Source: Rhynochetos jubatus (lineage: Eukaryota; Chordata; Aves; Eurypygiformes; Rhynochetidae). From it: 64,000 nucleotides of DNA. Location of the stretch: the NCBI GenBank assembly GCA_027574665.1, contig CM050653.1:12360664-12424663 (forward strand), in the 5' to 3' direction. The notes below the pieces were generated by a model. It made no database searches and had not been told where the DNA came from. It worked only from the letters and a program-made list of their open reading frames with translations. Positions 50,588 to 61,600 of the stretch are shown here, one piece after another. Each line of letters begins with the position of its first letter. Position 1 is the first letter of the stretch. A program made the position numbers and the translations under genes.

Positions 50588-52250
50588 CTGAAATATTTCC
50601 GTTTCCTCTACTGCTGGTCTCATAGGATGGCAGAACAGACCTCAATAGAGTAACAGCTCTTACTCAGGTTGCCATTTCCCTTGAGATGCTATTGCTCTCT
50701 TCTGCCCCAAAGGATATTTATTGCCTAGGCAGACAGAAAGGCACAAATACTAAGATCACAAAGGAAAAGATAGTGCTTGTTATTTAGGCTCATTAACTGC
50801 TATGTTTGATTCTCTTTCTAACAAGTTTGACTTTTCTCAGTAGGCCACAGCCAGTTCTGGGTTTTCCACATAGGTTCTTGTCCTGTCTTCTCTATATCCT
50901 GTCTCTTGCTACCCCTCACTTCATGGGAAACTCCCCTTTAGGATGTTTTTTTCTGTGATAATTGAAGAAAATGACCTGTTGTGAAGGAAGTGTGACTTAA
51001 TTTTCCTGCACTTTAAGAATGCCTTCATGAAGTGGAGCTAGTCTCTGCCATCTCCCTGTTCTTTGTGACTGATGAGCCAAACACTGTAACAGGAATAAAA
51101 TCAACTGAACTACACCCTGAACAGAAGAGAGAAGTTTTCCAAGACCCCAGCAGAGTTAAATCCCTTTGGAAATGTAGAGAACAACTGGAGGAAGTTTAAA
51201 AGGAACTGCAAGCAATGGGCAGCAGCAAAAAGGAAGACAGAAAGCAGCCTTGTTTCTGACAGTAGGTGGTTTTGAACTACTTGATGTTTTAATGGTTTTC
51301 AGTAGCTCAAGCAGAGAGGCTAACTCTGAAAGTGTAGTACAAAATTCAAGGAGTGCTTCACATGAAAGTGAAGCATGCCAACAATTTTTAGATACTCAGC
51401 AAAAAGGTTTGCAAGAATTTGTGGAGGAATTTGTACAATTCCAAGTTGTACAAAGCTATCTTTCAGTTTTGGAATTAACTTGGTTGTTAATATCTGACTG
51501 AATTATGAGACCATCTAGGGCAAAGCACCCCAAAAAAGACTACTAAAAGATTCAGAACTCACCATTGACAAAGTAATATTTTCCAGGCCAAAGAAATTGT
51601 CTGCTGAAGTACATGTTAGAGATGATGGAAGATCTAAAACACTGCAAGGATGGATACCTGAGGCATGAAGACATGTAGAGTAGTTCACAAATAAGAGCAC
51701 AATGGTGGTTCACAGGACATGAAAAATTGCAAAACCTACATTGTTGAATTATATCAGTATATAAGAGTTTGTAAGTGCCAACAGGGGAAGCACAGCTCAG
51801 ACAAAGAAGATAATGGTAGTATTTTCAGTTCAGAGGAAATCTTCCTAGGAAAAATCAAAAGTGCCACAAAATTAGATAAATGTACTGTAAATTTGAAATC
51901 ATATGGAAAATAGATTTAGATTCAGAGAGGTGTAAAAGTCAGTGCAATGAGAGAAACAGAATAAAGGTCGGCACCTGAATGTAAATAAACAGAATTCAGT
52001 GCTTAGTAGTGAATCAGATTCTGGTTTGCTACTTTTAGACAAATAATCAGAGTATCTAAATGGGGAGTACAGATGCCTTCTCTCTGCAAAAGGCTTTTCC
52101 AGTCTGCAGTCCGTGGAGAGAGAAAATCATCTGCAGAGAATCATGTCAGGTCAGTTTATGAGGATGTCCCCATCTGTCTCATTCCCTCTGATTGGGAATG
52201 GAACCTCCGGTGACTAGGCACTTGACACAGGTCTTTTAAGTTTTGGAAGT
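50588..52250. other. Gene-free sequence; possible decayed coding remnant
   Basis: No repeat family recognised. An 83-codon frame at 51250-51501 (plus) has a hydrophilic, Q/E-rich middle (ESEACQQFLDTQQKGLQEF), and a 64-codon frame follows at 51719-51913. Neither is recognised; a processed pseudogene or chance are both possible. Confidence 0.45.
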
Positions 52251-53275
52251 AGAATCATAGGATCATAGAAATTTTTAGTTTGGAAAAGGCCATTAACATC
52301 ATCAAGTCCAACTGTTAACCTAAGACTGCCAGGTTCACCACTAACCCATGTCCCTGAGCACCTCATCTACATATCTTTGAAATACCTCCAGGAATGGTGA
52401 CTCAACCACTTTCCTGGGCAGCCTGTTCCAATGCTGACAACCCTTTCAGTGGGGAAATTTTTCCTAATATCCAATCTAAACTTCCCCTTGTACAGCTTAA
52501 GGCTTTTTCCTTTTGTCCTATCACTTGTCACGTGGGAGAAGAGACCAACACCCACCTCTCTGCAATCTCCTTTTAGGTAGTTGTAGAGAATTATAAATTC
52601 TCCCCTGAGCCTCCTCTTCTTTAGGCTGAACAATTCCAGTTCCCTCCACTGCTTCTCATAGGACTTGTGCTCTAGACCCTTCACCAGCTTCATTGCCCTT
52701 CTCTGGACACACTCCAGCACCTCAATGTCTTTCTTGTAGTGAGGGGCCCAAAACTGAACACAGCATTCAAGGTGCAGGATCACCAGTGCTGAGAACAGGG
52801 GACGATCCCTTCCCTACTCCTGCTGGCCACACTGTTCCTGATGCAGGCCAGAATGCCTGGTTGTCCTGTACATGCCACGTGATGGCACTCAAGACGGTCT
52901 GCTCCATAACCTTCCCCAGCACCAAGGTCAAACTGACAAGCCTGTAGTTTCCCAGATACTCCTTCCAGCCTTTCTCTGTAGATGCATATCACATTTGCTA
53001 ACCTTCAGTCAACTGGGATGTCCCCAGTTAGCCAGGACTGCTGATGAATGATGGAAAGTGGTTTGGTGAGCAATTCTGTCAGCTCCCTCAGTACCCCTGG
53101 ATGGATCCCATACAGCTCTGTAGACTTGTGTGTGTCTAAGCACTGTAGTGGTTCGCTAACCACTTCCCCTTAGATTATGGGGGCTTCATTCTGCTCCCCA
53201 TCGCTATCTACCATCACAGGGAACTCTGTACTTGGAGAGCAAATGTCCTTACTATGAAAGACAGACACAGAAAGA
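52251..53275 (-). mobile_element. CR1 LINE with reverse-transcriptase core deleted
   Basis: Read on the minus strand, the copy starts near 53275 in the ORF2 linker (MVDSDGEQNEAPIIQGEVVS), passes through GIHPGVLRELTELLTKPLSI and IPVDWRLANV, and reaches the fingers region (HVQDNQ) at about 52860. There it jumps directly to [20 protein letters not shown], then [23 protein letters not shown] (52783-52700), KRRLRGEF and the 3' octamer tail (52251-52275). The segment with the catalytic motifs, including FADD, is missing. Frameshifts and stops occur as well. The minus-strand frame 52367-52783 is part of this relic. Confidence 0.95.
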
Positions 53276-56030
53276 ATCACACAAAATAAATCTAAGTCCA
53301 AAGAAACATACAAACAATAGACTGGAATAGGTATGCTTACTTTCTACTTTGCTTCAAGAAAAGAAAATCCAGCGTAGGTGAGAAACAGGGAGGACTCAAT
53401 CAGGTGGTGAACTGAATGGAAGAGCACACATCCAAAATCATTAAAGATGACCAGAAGATGCCATCTGGTCATAGGAAAATTGTCAACAGAGCTTCAGAAG
53501 CCATCCATCCATCTTTCCGAATGTGAATCTTTAAGTCAAAGTCAACGGACGTATTTTTCTGAAAGTTGTAGAATAAGTAGAACTGGAATGAAAAAAAGCA
53601 TTGGTCATTTCAGTAAAAAAAGGTGAAATGTCACTTCTTCAGTAGAGGTGAAGAGTTAAATATGCAAAATGGAAATGCTGTTGACTACATGCTAGGACGG
53701 CAATTTTTTGAGTGATGGTTGATGTCAAATTGTTTTTCTATGCTTCTCGTATCTGCTGACTTCCAAGATTAGATCAGGTTGTATGCTGGTCAGAGGAATG
53801 GTTGGTTTATTCTGTGTCTTCAAGACTATCTGAAACAGACTACAGACCATTATTTTTGCTGACAGAATTAAGTCACTGTGCCTCCCACAAACACACGGGG
53901 ATCACTTTTAAACTTATTATAAATGTTTTCTTAATTGAAGACAAAACAGACTTTTTTTTTTTTTAATGCATACTCTATATCATTTGGCTAAAACATATTG
54001 AAGACAGTTCTAGAGCTGAAGTATGTACTTGCTTTGCCAAGAGGAAAATGTTCATCTTTCTTAGCTGAAAAGTGAACTGAGATTGCTGAGGACAACATCT
54101 TACACAGAGAATAGATCTGTTAACACAGTATTGCTGGGAAAAGATATTTCAAGGCCAAATATAAGGCTAGAGGAATAGAAAAGAACTGGTCTCAGAATAA
54201 ACCAAGAAGAACTACTTATGTTGCACATGAGAAAATACAGAAGCAAACAAATCCTTGCCTGTTACTCTCACTTTCCCAAGGCTGTCTTCCTGGAAGTTCA
54301 ACTGCTGTGTTCATGCATATCAGTATTCTTCAACAGACATGATAATCTGGCTTAGCAGTGTCAGTGGGATGACAAACGTGGGTCTAAGCAGTTTGCAAGG
54401 AAATTGTGGGTTTAGACATTTCACCAGTTGTCTTTGTTATCCAGAACCCTGGAGGCTGGCACAGAGCAGTGTTGAAATAACTTTAACTTTTTGTTAAAAA
54501 GCAGTTAGGTCACACTCTGATCTGTCAATTTACAAAACAGCAGGAGGGAAGTATGGGTTGTTCCCTGATGAGTTTTCTGTACATCAGAAAAACAACAGAA
54601 GTCTCCAGTATTAGAAACTCATGATAGAAATTGATGGGTTTGCTATGTATTAATAAGAAGAAGGGCAAAAATCAGCAACTGAATAAATGACAAGAAGGAA
54701 TGAGCATTCACTTTTACTTTTGCTCAGGAGCCCTGCCCTGTCGCTTCCAAGGGGACACTTTTCTTCTCTGAAGCATCTTCCCAGCTTCTAAAACTCCCAG
54801 GAAATAGAGACTATCAAAAGAATGCATTTCCTCAGGCTGATCTGCTTGTTTCCTTGTTTGTTGTAATGGTAGGAATACCATTAAAACCTCTGTTAGAAAT
54901 TAGTTTGATACAATTTTCAGGTTTTAGACCCCATGCAATCCAGACTGCACAGAGGACAAATTGCCGTGGGGAACATAGAGAATAAAAAGTAGCTTCATTG
55001 TCTTCTGATGGAACTTACCATAGTTTTCGCTCAATTTTGACAGAAAGATTGTCAACTATTTTATACTGGAAGGTAACTGAAATGTCCAAACATGTGACCA
55101 CAGAGTCTAATTTATTAGGAAAAGTCTTAAGTTATCCATAAAATTATTATCCATTTAAAGTAAAAAATCTGTGACTGTCAAAAATTACAGATGACTAAAG
55201 CAGTCTTTGTCCTACATGGCCAGTTCTCCCAGTGTTGATGTGTGCTGTATATACCCATTATATATTTAGTACTCTAGAATAAGCTTTATCACACCCTTCA
55301 CTTAAGTTGACTGAATACAAATTCTGTCATAAAATATGGTAATACATAAACTATATGTCCTGGTGTGCTGTATGCAGTTTTTGTATTAAACATATGTGAA
55401 AGCATAATAAATCCTATACACATGACTGGAAAAAAAAATGTAGGAGAATTACACACCAAGACTGGAGAGTTATGCTTCAAAAATAGCCCTGGAGATAGAG
55501 TATGGCCCTCAGGCAGAGAGCAGTTAATGACTACAGACTGGAGTGCAATCCACAGCTTACAAACTGGATTTGAATTTGAGCTTCTGAGTTTTTACCTATA
55601 AAACTAACTACCCTGATAGCAACCCACAGAGACCAGATGGACCTGTAATTAATTGGAAATATTTGTATTCATACATTTCCAAGGTGTGACTACTGATAAA
55701 CATGTGTGCATGCACCTATCTAAATGTATACAAATGATAATGATTTTTATTAAAAGATAGGGCAATTTCTGAAGTTCCACAGGTCTTTTATAAAAAAGTA
55801 TCTCTTTCATGTTTTCTTGTTCACCTCTTGAGAGAGCATATGGAGTATTAATTAAACAAAAGAAGTGATACACAAGGAACACGGATGTTGTTTCACCTGT
55901 TTCTGGTGTGAATGTGCACAATTCTCGGTGAGATGTGTATTTGCAGGAGCCACAGAGAAGCGGGGGGGAACAGTAATGGCTTTTAGCACAGCTAGATCTG
56001 GATGAGGGCATCTGCTTAAAAGTAGTATAA
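53276..56030. other. Gene-free AT-rich sequence
   Basis: No repeat or gene recognised apart from a poly(T) run at about 53951-53964. Short frames such as 54255-54497 (plus) and 55365-55601 (plus) lack motifs. The minus-strand frame 55649-56077 only touches the LTR at its start. Confidence 0.55.
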
Positions 56031-56035
56031 GGGAG

Positions 56036-56632
56036 TGTGCTGGTTTTGTCTGAGTTAGAGTTAATTTTCTTTATCATAGCTGGTATGGGGCTGTGTTTTG
56101 GATTTGTGCTTAAAACAGTGTTGATAGCACAGGGATGTTCTTGTTATTACTGAGCAGTGCTTGCACAGGGTCAAGGCCTTTTCTTGCTTCTTAGACCACC
56201 CCACCAGTGAGGAGGCTGGGGTTGCACAAGAGGTTGGGAGGGGACGCAGCCAGGACAGCTGAATCCAGCTGACCAAGGGGATATATGCCATATTACATGA
56301 TGTCATGGTCAGCATATAAAGCCGGATGAAGAAGAAGGAAGAATCACCTTCGGAGTGATGATGTTTGTCTTCCCAAGTCAATGTTACACGTGACAGAGCT
56401 CTGCTTTCCTGGAGATGGCTGAACAGCTGCCTGCCGATGGAAAGTGGTGAATGAAATTCTGGTTTTATTTTGCTCGTGTGTACAGCTTTTGCTTTACCTG
56501 TTAAACTGTTTTTATCCCAACCCATGAGTTTCTCACTTTACCCTTCCAGTTCTCTTCTCCCCATCCCATCGTGGGTGGAGTGAGGGAGCAGCTGTGTGGT
56601 GCTTAGTTGCAGTCTAGAATTAAACCACGACA
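56036..56632 (+). mobile_element. Solo ERVL-like LTR (597 bp) with 5-bp target duplication
   Basis: Begins TGTGCTGGTTTTGTCTGAGT and ends AGAATTAAACCACGACA. The perfect duplication GGGAG flanks it (56031-56035 and 56633-56637), so it is a complete solo LTR. A TATA box (TATAAAG) lies at 56315-56321 with a CRE-like TGATGTCATGG just upstream, and a CTGTTAAACTG polyadenylation-type region follows. Same subfamily as 50011-50587. The minus-strand frame 56061-56525 is antisense to it. Confidence 0.92.
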
Positions 56633-57694
56633 GGGAGCAACATGGATGTGCGTCCTCAACCCCTAGGAGAAGCAGCAGATTGAAACCCTTGTAAGTTATG
56701 GAAACCATCTCCAGGCAGCCAAGCTGCTGCTTCATGGGCCACATCCTTTGTTCACAGCTGCTGAATTTAGACAGGTGATCCCCAAACTGGTCAGTTCTAG
56801 GGAATTATAGGGAGTGAATGGAAAATTGAGGGCAACTATACTGCTGACTCAATAACTTTTTGTAGGTAATATTGTGTGAGATGGATATGAGTTCAAATTA
56901 ATTTAGTAAGATGGAGAGCTCTCACTTATGCTGTCCTGCAATTTGCCCACTAGATGAATTTTAAGACATACATCTTCTACTTTTCTCCTTAAATAAACCT
57001 ATAAAAACCACTGGAGTGAAAGAGAGAATTTATACTACTATTTTCTATTGGTTCTAGTTTTCTTTTCAATGAAGGACAATAGCAAGCTGAATTTTTATAC
57101 TGTCCTATGCATTGTGATGGATGCTAGATGACATTTGGCACCTAAGACTACTCTTAGTCTACAATCTATGTTCGAAAGGCTTTATTTTGGGACAAAAAAA
57201 AAAAAAAAAAAAGGAAGGCAATAGGGGACTACCTCATTTCTCCCATTCCTCTGTTTGGTTGCATGTCTTGGCAACGTTACATACTGGGCCTTGGTAGAAA
57301 GAGTCATTTCAGAAATCTGTCCTAATGGAATGGTGCCATAAAGAGTGATTGGAGTGGAAAGAATAGCAACTTTCATCTTAATGCTGCCTTCCAACATGAG
57401 TGCGCTTACTATATCTTTGTTGCTCCAGACAAGCAAGCTCATGTCTGTACCACTCAAGTCTACAGCTTTATGCAGCAGGCTAGTCACATCCATACTGCTT
57501 GTATGGTACGACCTCCTCAGCAAAACTCTGACTCTTTTTGCTAAGGAAAGAACTTGATTTGCATCATACATGCAATGCAGATGACTTGGAGATATGTGTC
57601 ATAGAGTGAAAGAGGCAATGAACCCATCTGACACATGATGAAATCAGTGAGATTTTGTTACATTTCTTTTTCCAAATATAAACTTCACAGGTTT

Positions 57695-57765
57695 TCCTTT
57701 CCAGAAATGTTCTTTTTTTCATAGCTGCAATAGAGGCAGTATGAATCTGTGCATTCATTACCTAC
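57695..57765 (+). repeat. Direct repeat, copy 1
   Basis: TAGCTGCAATAGAGGCAGTA with flanking TTCC...TTTTTTC and CATTACCTACAGAC. It matches copy 2 at 58460-58530 in order, with a short indel. The similarity appears to extend 20-30 bp further downstream. Confidence 0.65.
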
Positions 57766-58459
57766 AGACAGCAGCTTGACTTTTTTACAGTGACTCATTG
57801 AAGCCTGAGGTCACTGAGTAGGATGGTTTCAAAGACCTGCTAAGGAAGCACAGTCCCTGTCAGGAATTTTTGATATAGATTATCTCTACCTTGTGCAGCT
57901 GAGCTACTGACAAAGTGCTTTCACAGGAGATCTTTATATATATTTAAAAGGTGATTCACTCAGCCTTGGAGACAACAGACACTGAAGGCAGTCGACTGCA
58001 ATACTGGAAAAATCACTCTGTGGTACTAAATACTTTTTTGTAACTGACAGAATCATCATTGTATGTGTGCACTGTAGTTCCTTTGTGTCACATAAGCACT
58101 CATTATTCTATACTTTTAAGGTTAAAAATCTCCACTGGATGACACAGGGAAACTTGAGCAGCCACAGTAACAATTAATGGACCTCAAAAGATTTTGAGCT
58201 TCCATCTGGATAAATGCAGGTAGATTTGAATGTTCAGCTAAAATGTCTCTTTCCCCAACTCCTCTTTTTTTCCCTACCTCACTTTTTTTTTCTAAATTTT
58301 TTATTTTTTATTTAAATCAAAGTGCTTTGATTTCAAAATCAGGCTACAGATCTAACAATCTCAGATTTTCATTTACTGTGTTTGCAAATTTTTAAACTTC
58401 AGTCTAGTTTAATAGATCACTGGTATACAACCCACATCTCTTGATAAGTATTATTTTTG

Positions 58460-58530
58460 TTTCACGTCCAGATAGGTTTGTTTTTCCCTAGCTATAATAG
58501 AAGCAGTATGAATCATTACCTCCCTACCAG
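58460..58530 (+). repeat. Direct repeat, copy 2
   Basis: TAGCTATAATAGAAGCAGTA followed by TGAATCATTACCTCCC. This is the partner of 57695-57765, about 770 bp away in the same orientation. It could be a segmental duplication or two copies of an undescribed short repeat. Confidence 0.65.
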
Positions 58531-58596
58531 ACTTTGGAAGGCTTTTACTTTTGGTTCCGATATGAGAGATCTGAGTTGGAATCAATAAATTCCCAA

Positions 58597-58653
58597 CTCT
58601 CTCTCTCTATTTTTTTTTCTTTTTTTCTTTCTTTCTTTTTTTTTTTTTTAAAG
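58597..58653. repeat. Polypyrimidine tract ending in AAAG
   Basis: About 50 bp of CT/T-rich sequence (a short CT repeat, then long T runs) followed by AAAG and a 22-codon open frame (GINDLVIELLKNSLTD...) to a TAA near 58722. It resembles a splice acceptor but is most simply a microsatellite. Confidence 0.7.
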
Positions 58654-61600
58654 GGCATCAATGACTTGGTGATAGAGCTATTGAAGAATTCACTGACTGA
58701 TGTCTTCACTGAAGAACATTAATTTCTGATATACAAAATATTACATGGTGATTTTTTTATATTATTGAAGCTCTGAGTGTCATTCTGCTGACATTCATCC
58801 TGGCTGAACTGTACTTGTGTTGTGGGTATCCTTTTGTAATATTTGGGCTTTTTGCAAAATTGTATAACCCATTTTTAGCAATCTTCCTGATGGACAGCGT
58901 AGATGCAGGTTTGAAGTTATTAGGCTGAGGTCTCCTGAAGTTCACCTGACAAAAAAGAGTCAGGACTTTGGGCTACCACTTCCCTGGTACATTGAGTCAG
59001 AAATCATGGGCATAGTCACTTCTAAATTTCCATGTTTGGATTTCAGCTGCTTTCCCTGAACCTATAGGTCTGGAAAAGCTTGGAACTGTGGTCTGCCAGA
59101 TTTTTTTTTTTTTTTCATTACAAGTTTAGGCAGAGGTGAGGAGGTGTTGCTCTAAACTAAAGTGAAACTAAATACCAACTTGCAAAATCGTTGTACAATG
59201 TGTTTACCCTTTCTTCATACTAGTTATTTAAAGAAATAGTAAACCTTACCTGCATGTTAAAAGCCCACCACTTTAGCAAATCCAATGATGAAAAAGCAAT
59301 ACAAATCATCTCTAAATGGTTATCACTAGATTTAAATGCACTTTTTGCAGTACAGCTATTTTTGTCTAGTAAGAGGGATATTCTATGCTGGTATAAGTTG
59401 TTTTTATACTCGGCATGAAAAGTTCATGGGAAGCAGTTTCCCATGGTAGGAGCTATACTGGCATAACCTTTAAAATCCCTTTTTTTCAAAATGCTTTCCA
59501 AGCTCCCTTTGACAAGGCAAATCATGCTCTCAGAAGCAGATATTTCTATTTGTTAAGACTTGTTTCATTTCCGTACAAAACTGGCCCCTAACAGTTGGAT
59601 CGTACAATGCTAACTTGGACTATCTGCCGTAGCATATAAATGGATGTATGGTGGTCTATACAGGAAAAATTGTTAAATGCAGAGGACAGTGCAACAGGAG
59701 TAGTGTGTCTAGTGATCAAAATGGGAACAGTGTGATAAAAGGTGCTTATTCCGTTATTATACAGGCTTTGACCACCTTCCAGCTCGGTGTCCCCATTCTC
59801 ACTCTAGGGATACCATGCAGCAGTGTTATTACAAGGTACTGCAAGGGACTCCGCATAGTGGTGTGTCTGAGCAGGATGTTTCTAGTGTTGGTGTGAGTCA
59901 ACACAAGGTTAAAATTATGATCATTGTCAAACTTAAACAAAGAAATCTCTTGATGGGGTGTTGGTTCAGGAATTGCACTTCTTCATGGGAACAATCCCAA
60001 ACAACTCTGTTAGCTGAGTGGCCATTGACTGGATTACTGTTTTGGACATTGCCTGTGAACCATTGGCAGAACAATATAAGATTCATAAATGATGAATTTG
60101 CACGTGACTTTTGTGTTTCCTCTGAGCAAGTGTTATGATCTTTGTGGTTTATATCTCTTACCTCTGGAGAGAAGACCAACACCGGAGGTCATGGTTAAGT
60201 TCAAAATAATCACCAGGTCATGATGTCACTCTGATGAAGTTCAGGAACGGTGGAGTTCCTGCATGCCTCATGCAACTTCGCTTGGTGTCTGTCTGAATAA
60301 CCACTCCAGTCTTCGTGGTTTATGTGTTTTTTATAGTAGTATGTAAACAGTGTTAAAGTAGACTTTTAAATAATAAACAAACATGCCAGTTGCACACATG
60401 GCATGTAGAATTTGTTGCCACTTGTTTCCTACTGAAGATAAGTGTTGGCTGTCTTCTGTGCTTGGTAAGGATCATATTTCTAGCCCTTTCATTTGAGGGT
60501 GAAATAATCTGCAGTTCATCATTCCTATGCTTGATGAATTTGCAGAACTACGCCACCTCCACACTTGGTAAAGCAAAGCTCTCCTCAACCTGTCTGAGGA
60601 TTGTCTATGGCAGGTTTCTCAGAGGCAGCTTAACTATCAGAGTTCAGGCTTAAAACACTGTAACTTGCTGAAGTGTTTAAAAAATGGAAGGGCTCAATTC
60701 TTGGAGAGCTCACGCAGTTTATTGAGGTGGATCACATGTGACTGCCACCAGGTGCTTGTCCATCTGTTTGCCTGAGGCTACAGCCCCCAAAACAGGGTCA
60801 GCAAAATAAACTTGTGGCTCTGCAGAGACGAAAAGTCACAGTCTGTAGCAGTAGGAGAAATCCATTTCCTTCAACAGTTGAAACTAATACACTAGAAAAT
60901 GAACTGAGGCAGATGAACTACAGGAACAAAATTGCTCTGCTGCTTTCCGAACGGTGCAGCAACCTTTGACAGCAGGGGAGACCTGGGGCTGGAAAGGCCT
61001 TCATGACCACAGTGTTTTTCAGAAAACGAGTCAGAGCATCCTCAGAGCTGTTTGTTATCTTTATCTGCCTACAGTGATAAAAAATCTCCCAGATTGCAAA
61101 TATAAACCCTCAAAACCTTCTTGCAGAGCTTCAAGAGTATGACGATGCTGAGGACCATACAAGCAACTAAATTTTCCCTGTGTTATTTTAAACACAATAT
61201 ATAGATTTTTGTTAAATAACCTTTCCACCATATCAACCCACTGACTATGTAGTTTGGGGAGAAAGTTGTCTGTGTTATTGAGGCTCATTTTGTCCCAGTC
61301 ACATATGTGCATATTATGAATGAACAGCAGTAGAGTTGATGGTTCCAGAGGTTATCTAGATTATCTTGCTTATGATTTGAAAGGAGAACTCATTTACATC
61401 TCACATCCCAACCCGAAAATAAAATAAATGAGTTTGCCCACTTCTTCCTCCTTTTCACCACTAGAATAAAAAGCAGAATGTGACTCTGAGAGCAGGAATT
61501 ATTTAGATCATAGTTTATTTGGTTTGAAAGCTGTCTTGCCATCATGTGCCTGTCTATGTTCAGCAAACTAAAATTCTTATCATTTAATGGTGACTCTGAG

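Noticed and set aside
55649-56525. Two minus-strand frames of 142 and 154 codons
   Set aside because: The second is antisense to the solo LTR and the first overlaps its edge; neither has a recognisable motif.
50011-56632. A single provirus bounded by the LTRs at 50.0 and 56.0 kb
   Set aside because: The right LTR has its own perfect GGGAG duplication on both sides, the interior lacks gag/pol/env motifs and contains a CR1 in host-like sequence.
57182-57571. 129-codon minus-strand open frame as a gene
   Set aside because: It ends by reading through a homopolymer, has no recognised domain, and a frame of this length is expected by chance a few times in 64 kb of six-frame sequence. The poly(A) is on the wrong strand to be its retrocopy tail.
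58654-58722. Terminal exon after the long pyrimidine tract
   Set aside because: The tract is better explained as a CT/T microsatellite and 22 codons are too few to judge.
59815-60182. Overlapping plus and minus frames with an AGAG|GTAAGAG donor-like site
   Set aside because: No acceptor with a pyrimidine tract could be paired with it and stops interrupt the plausible frames.
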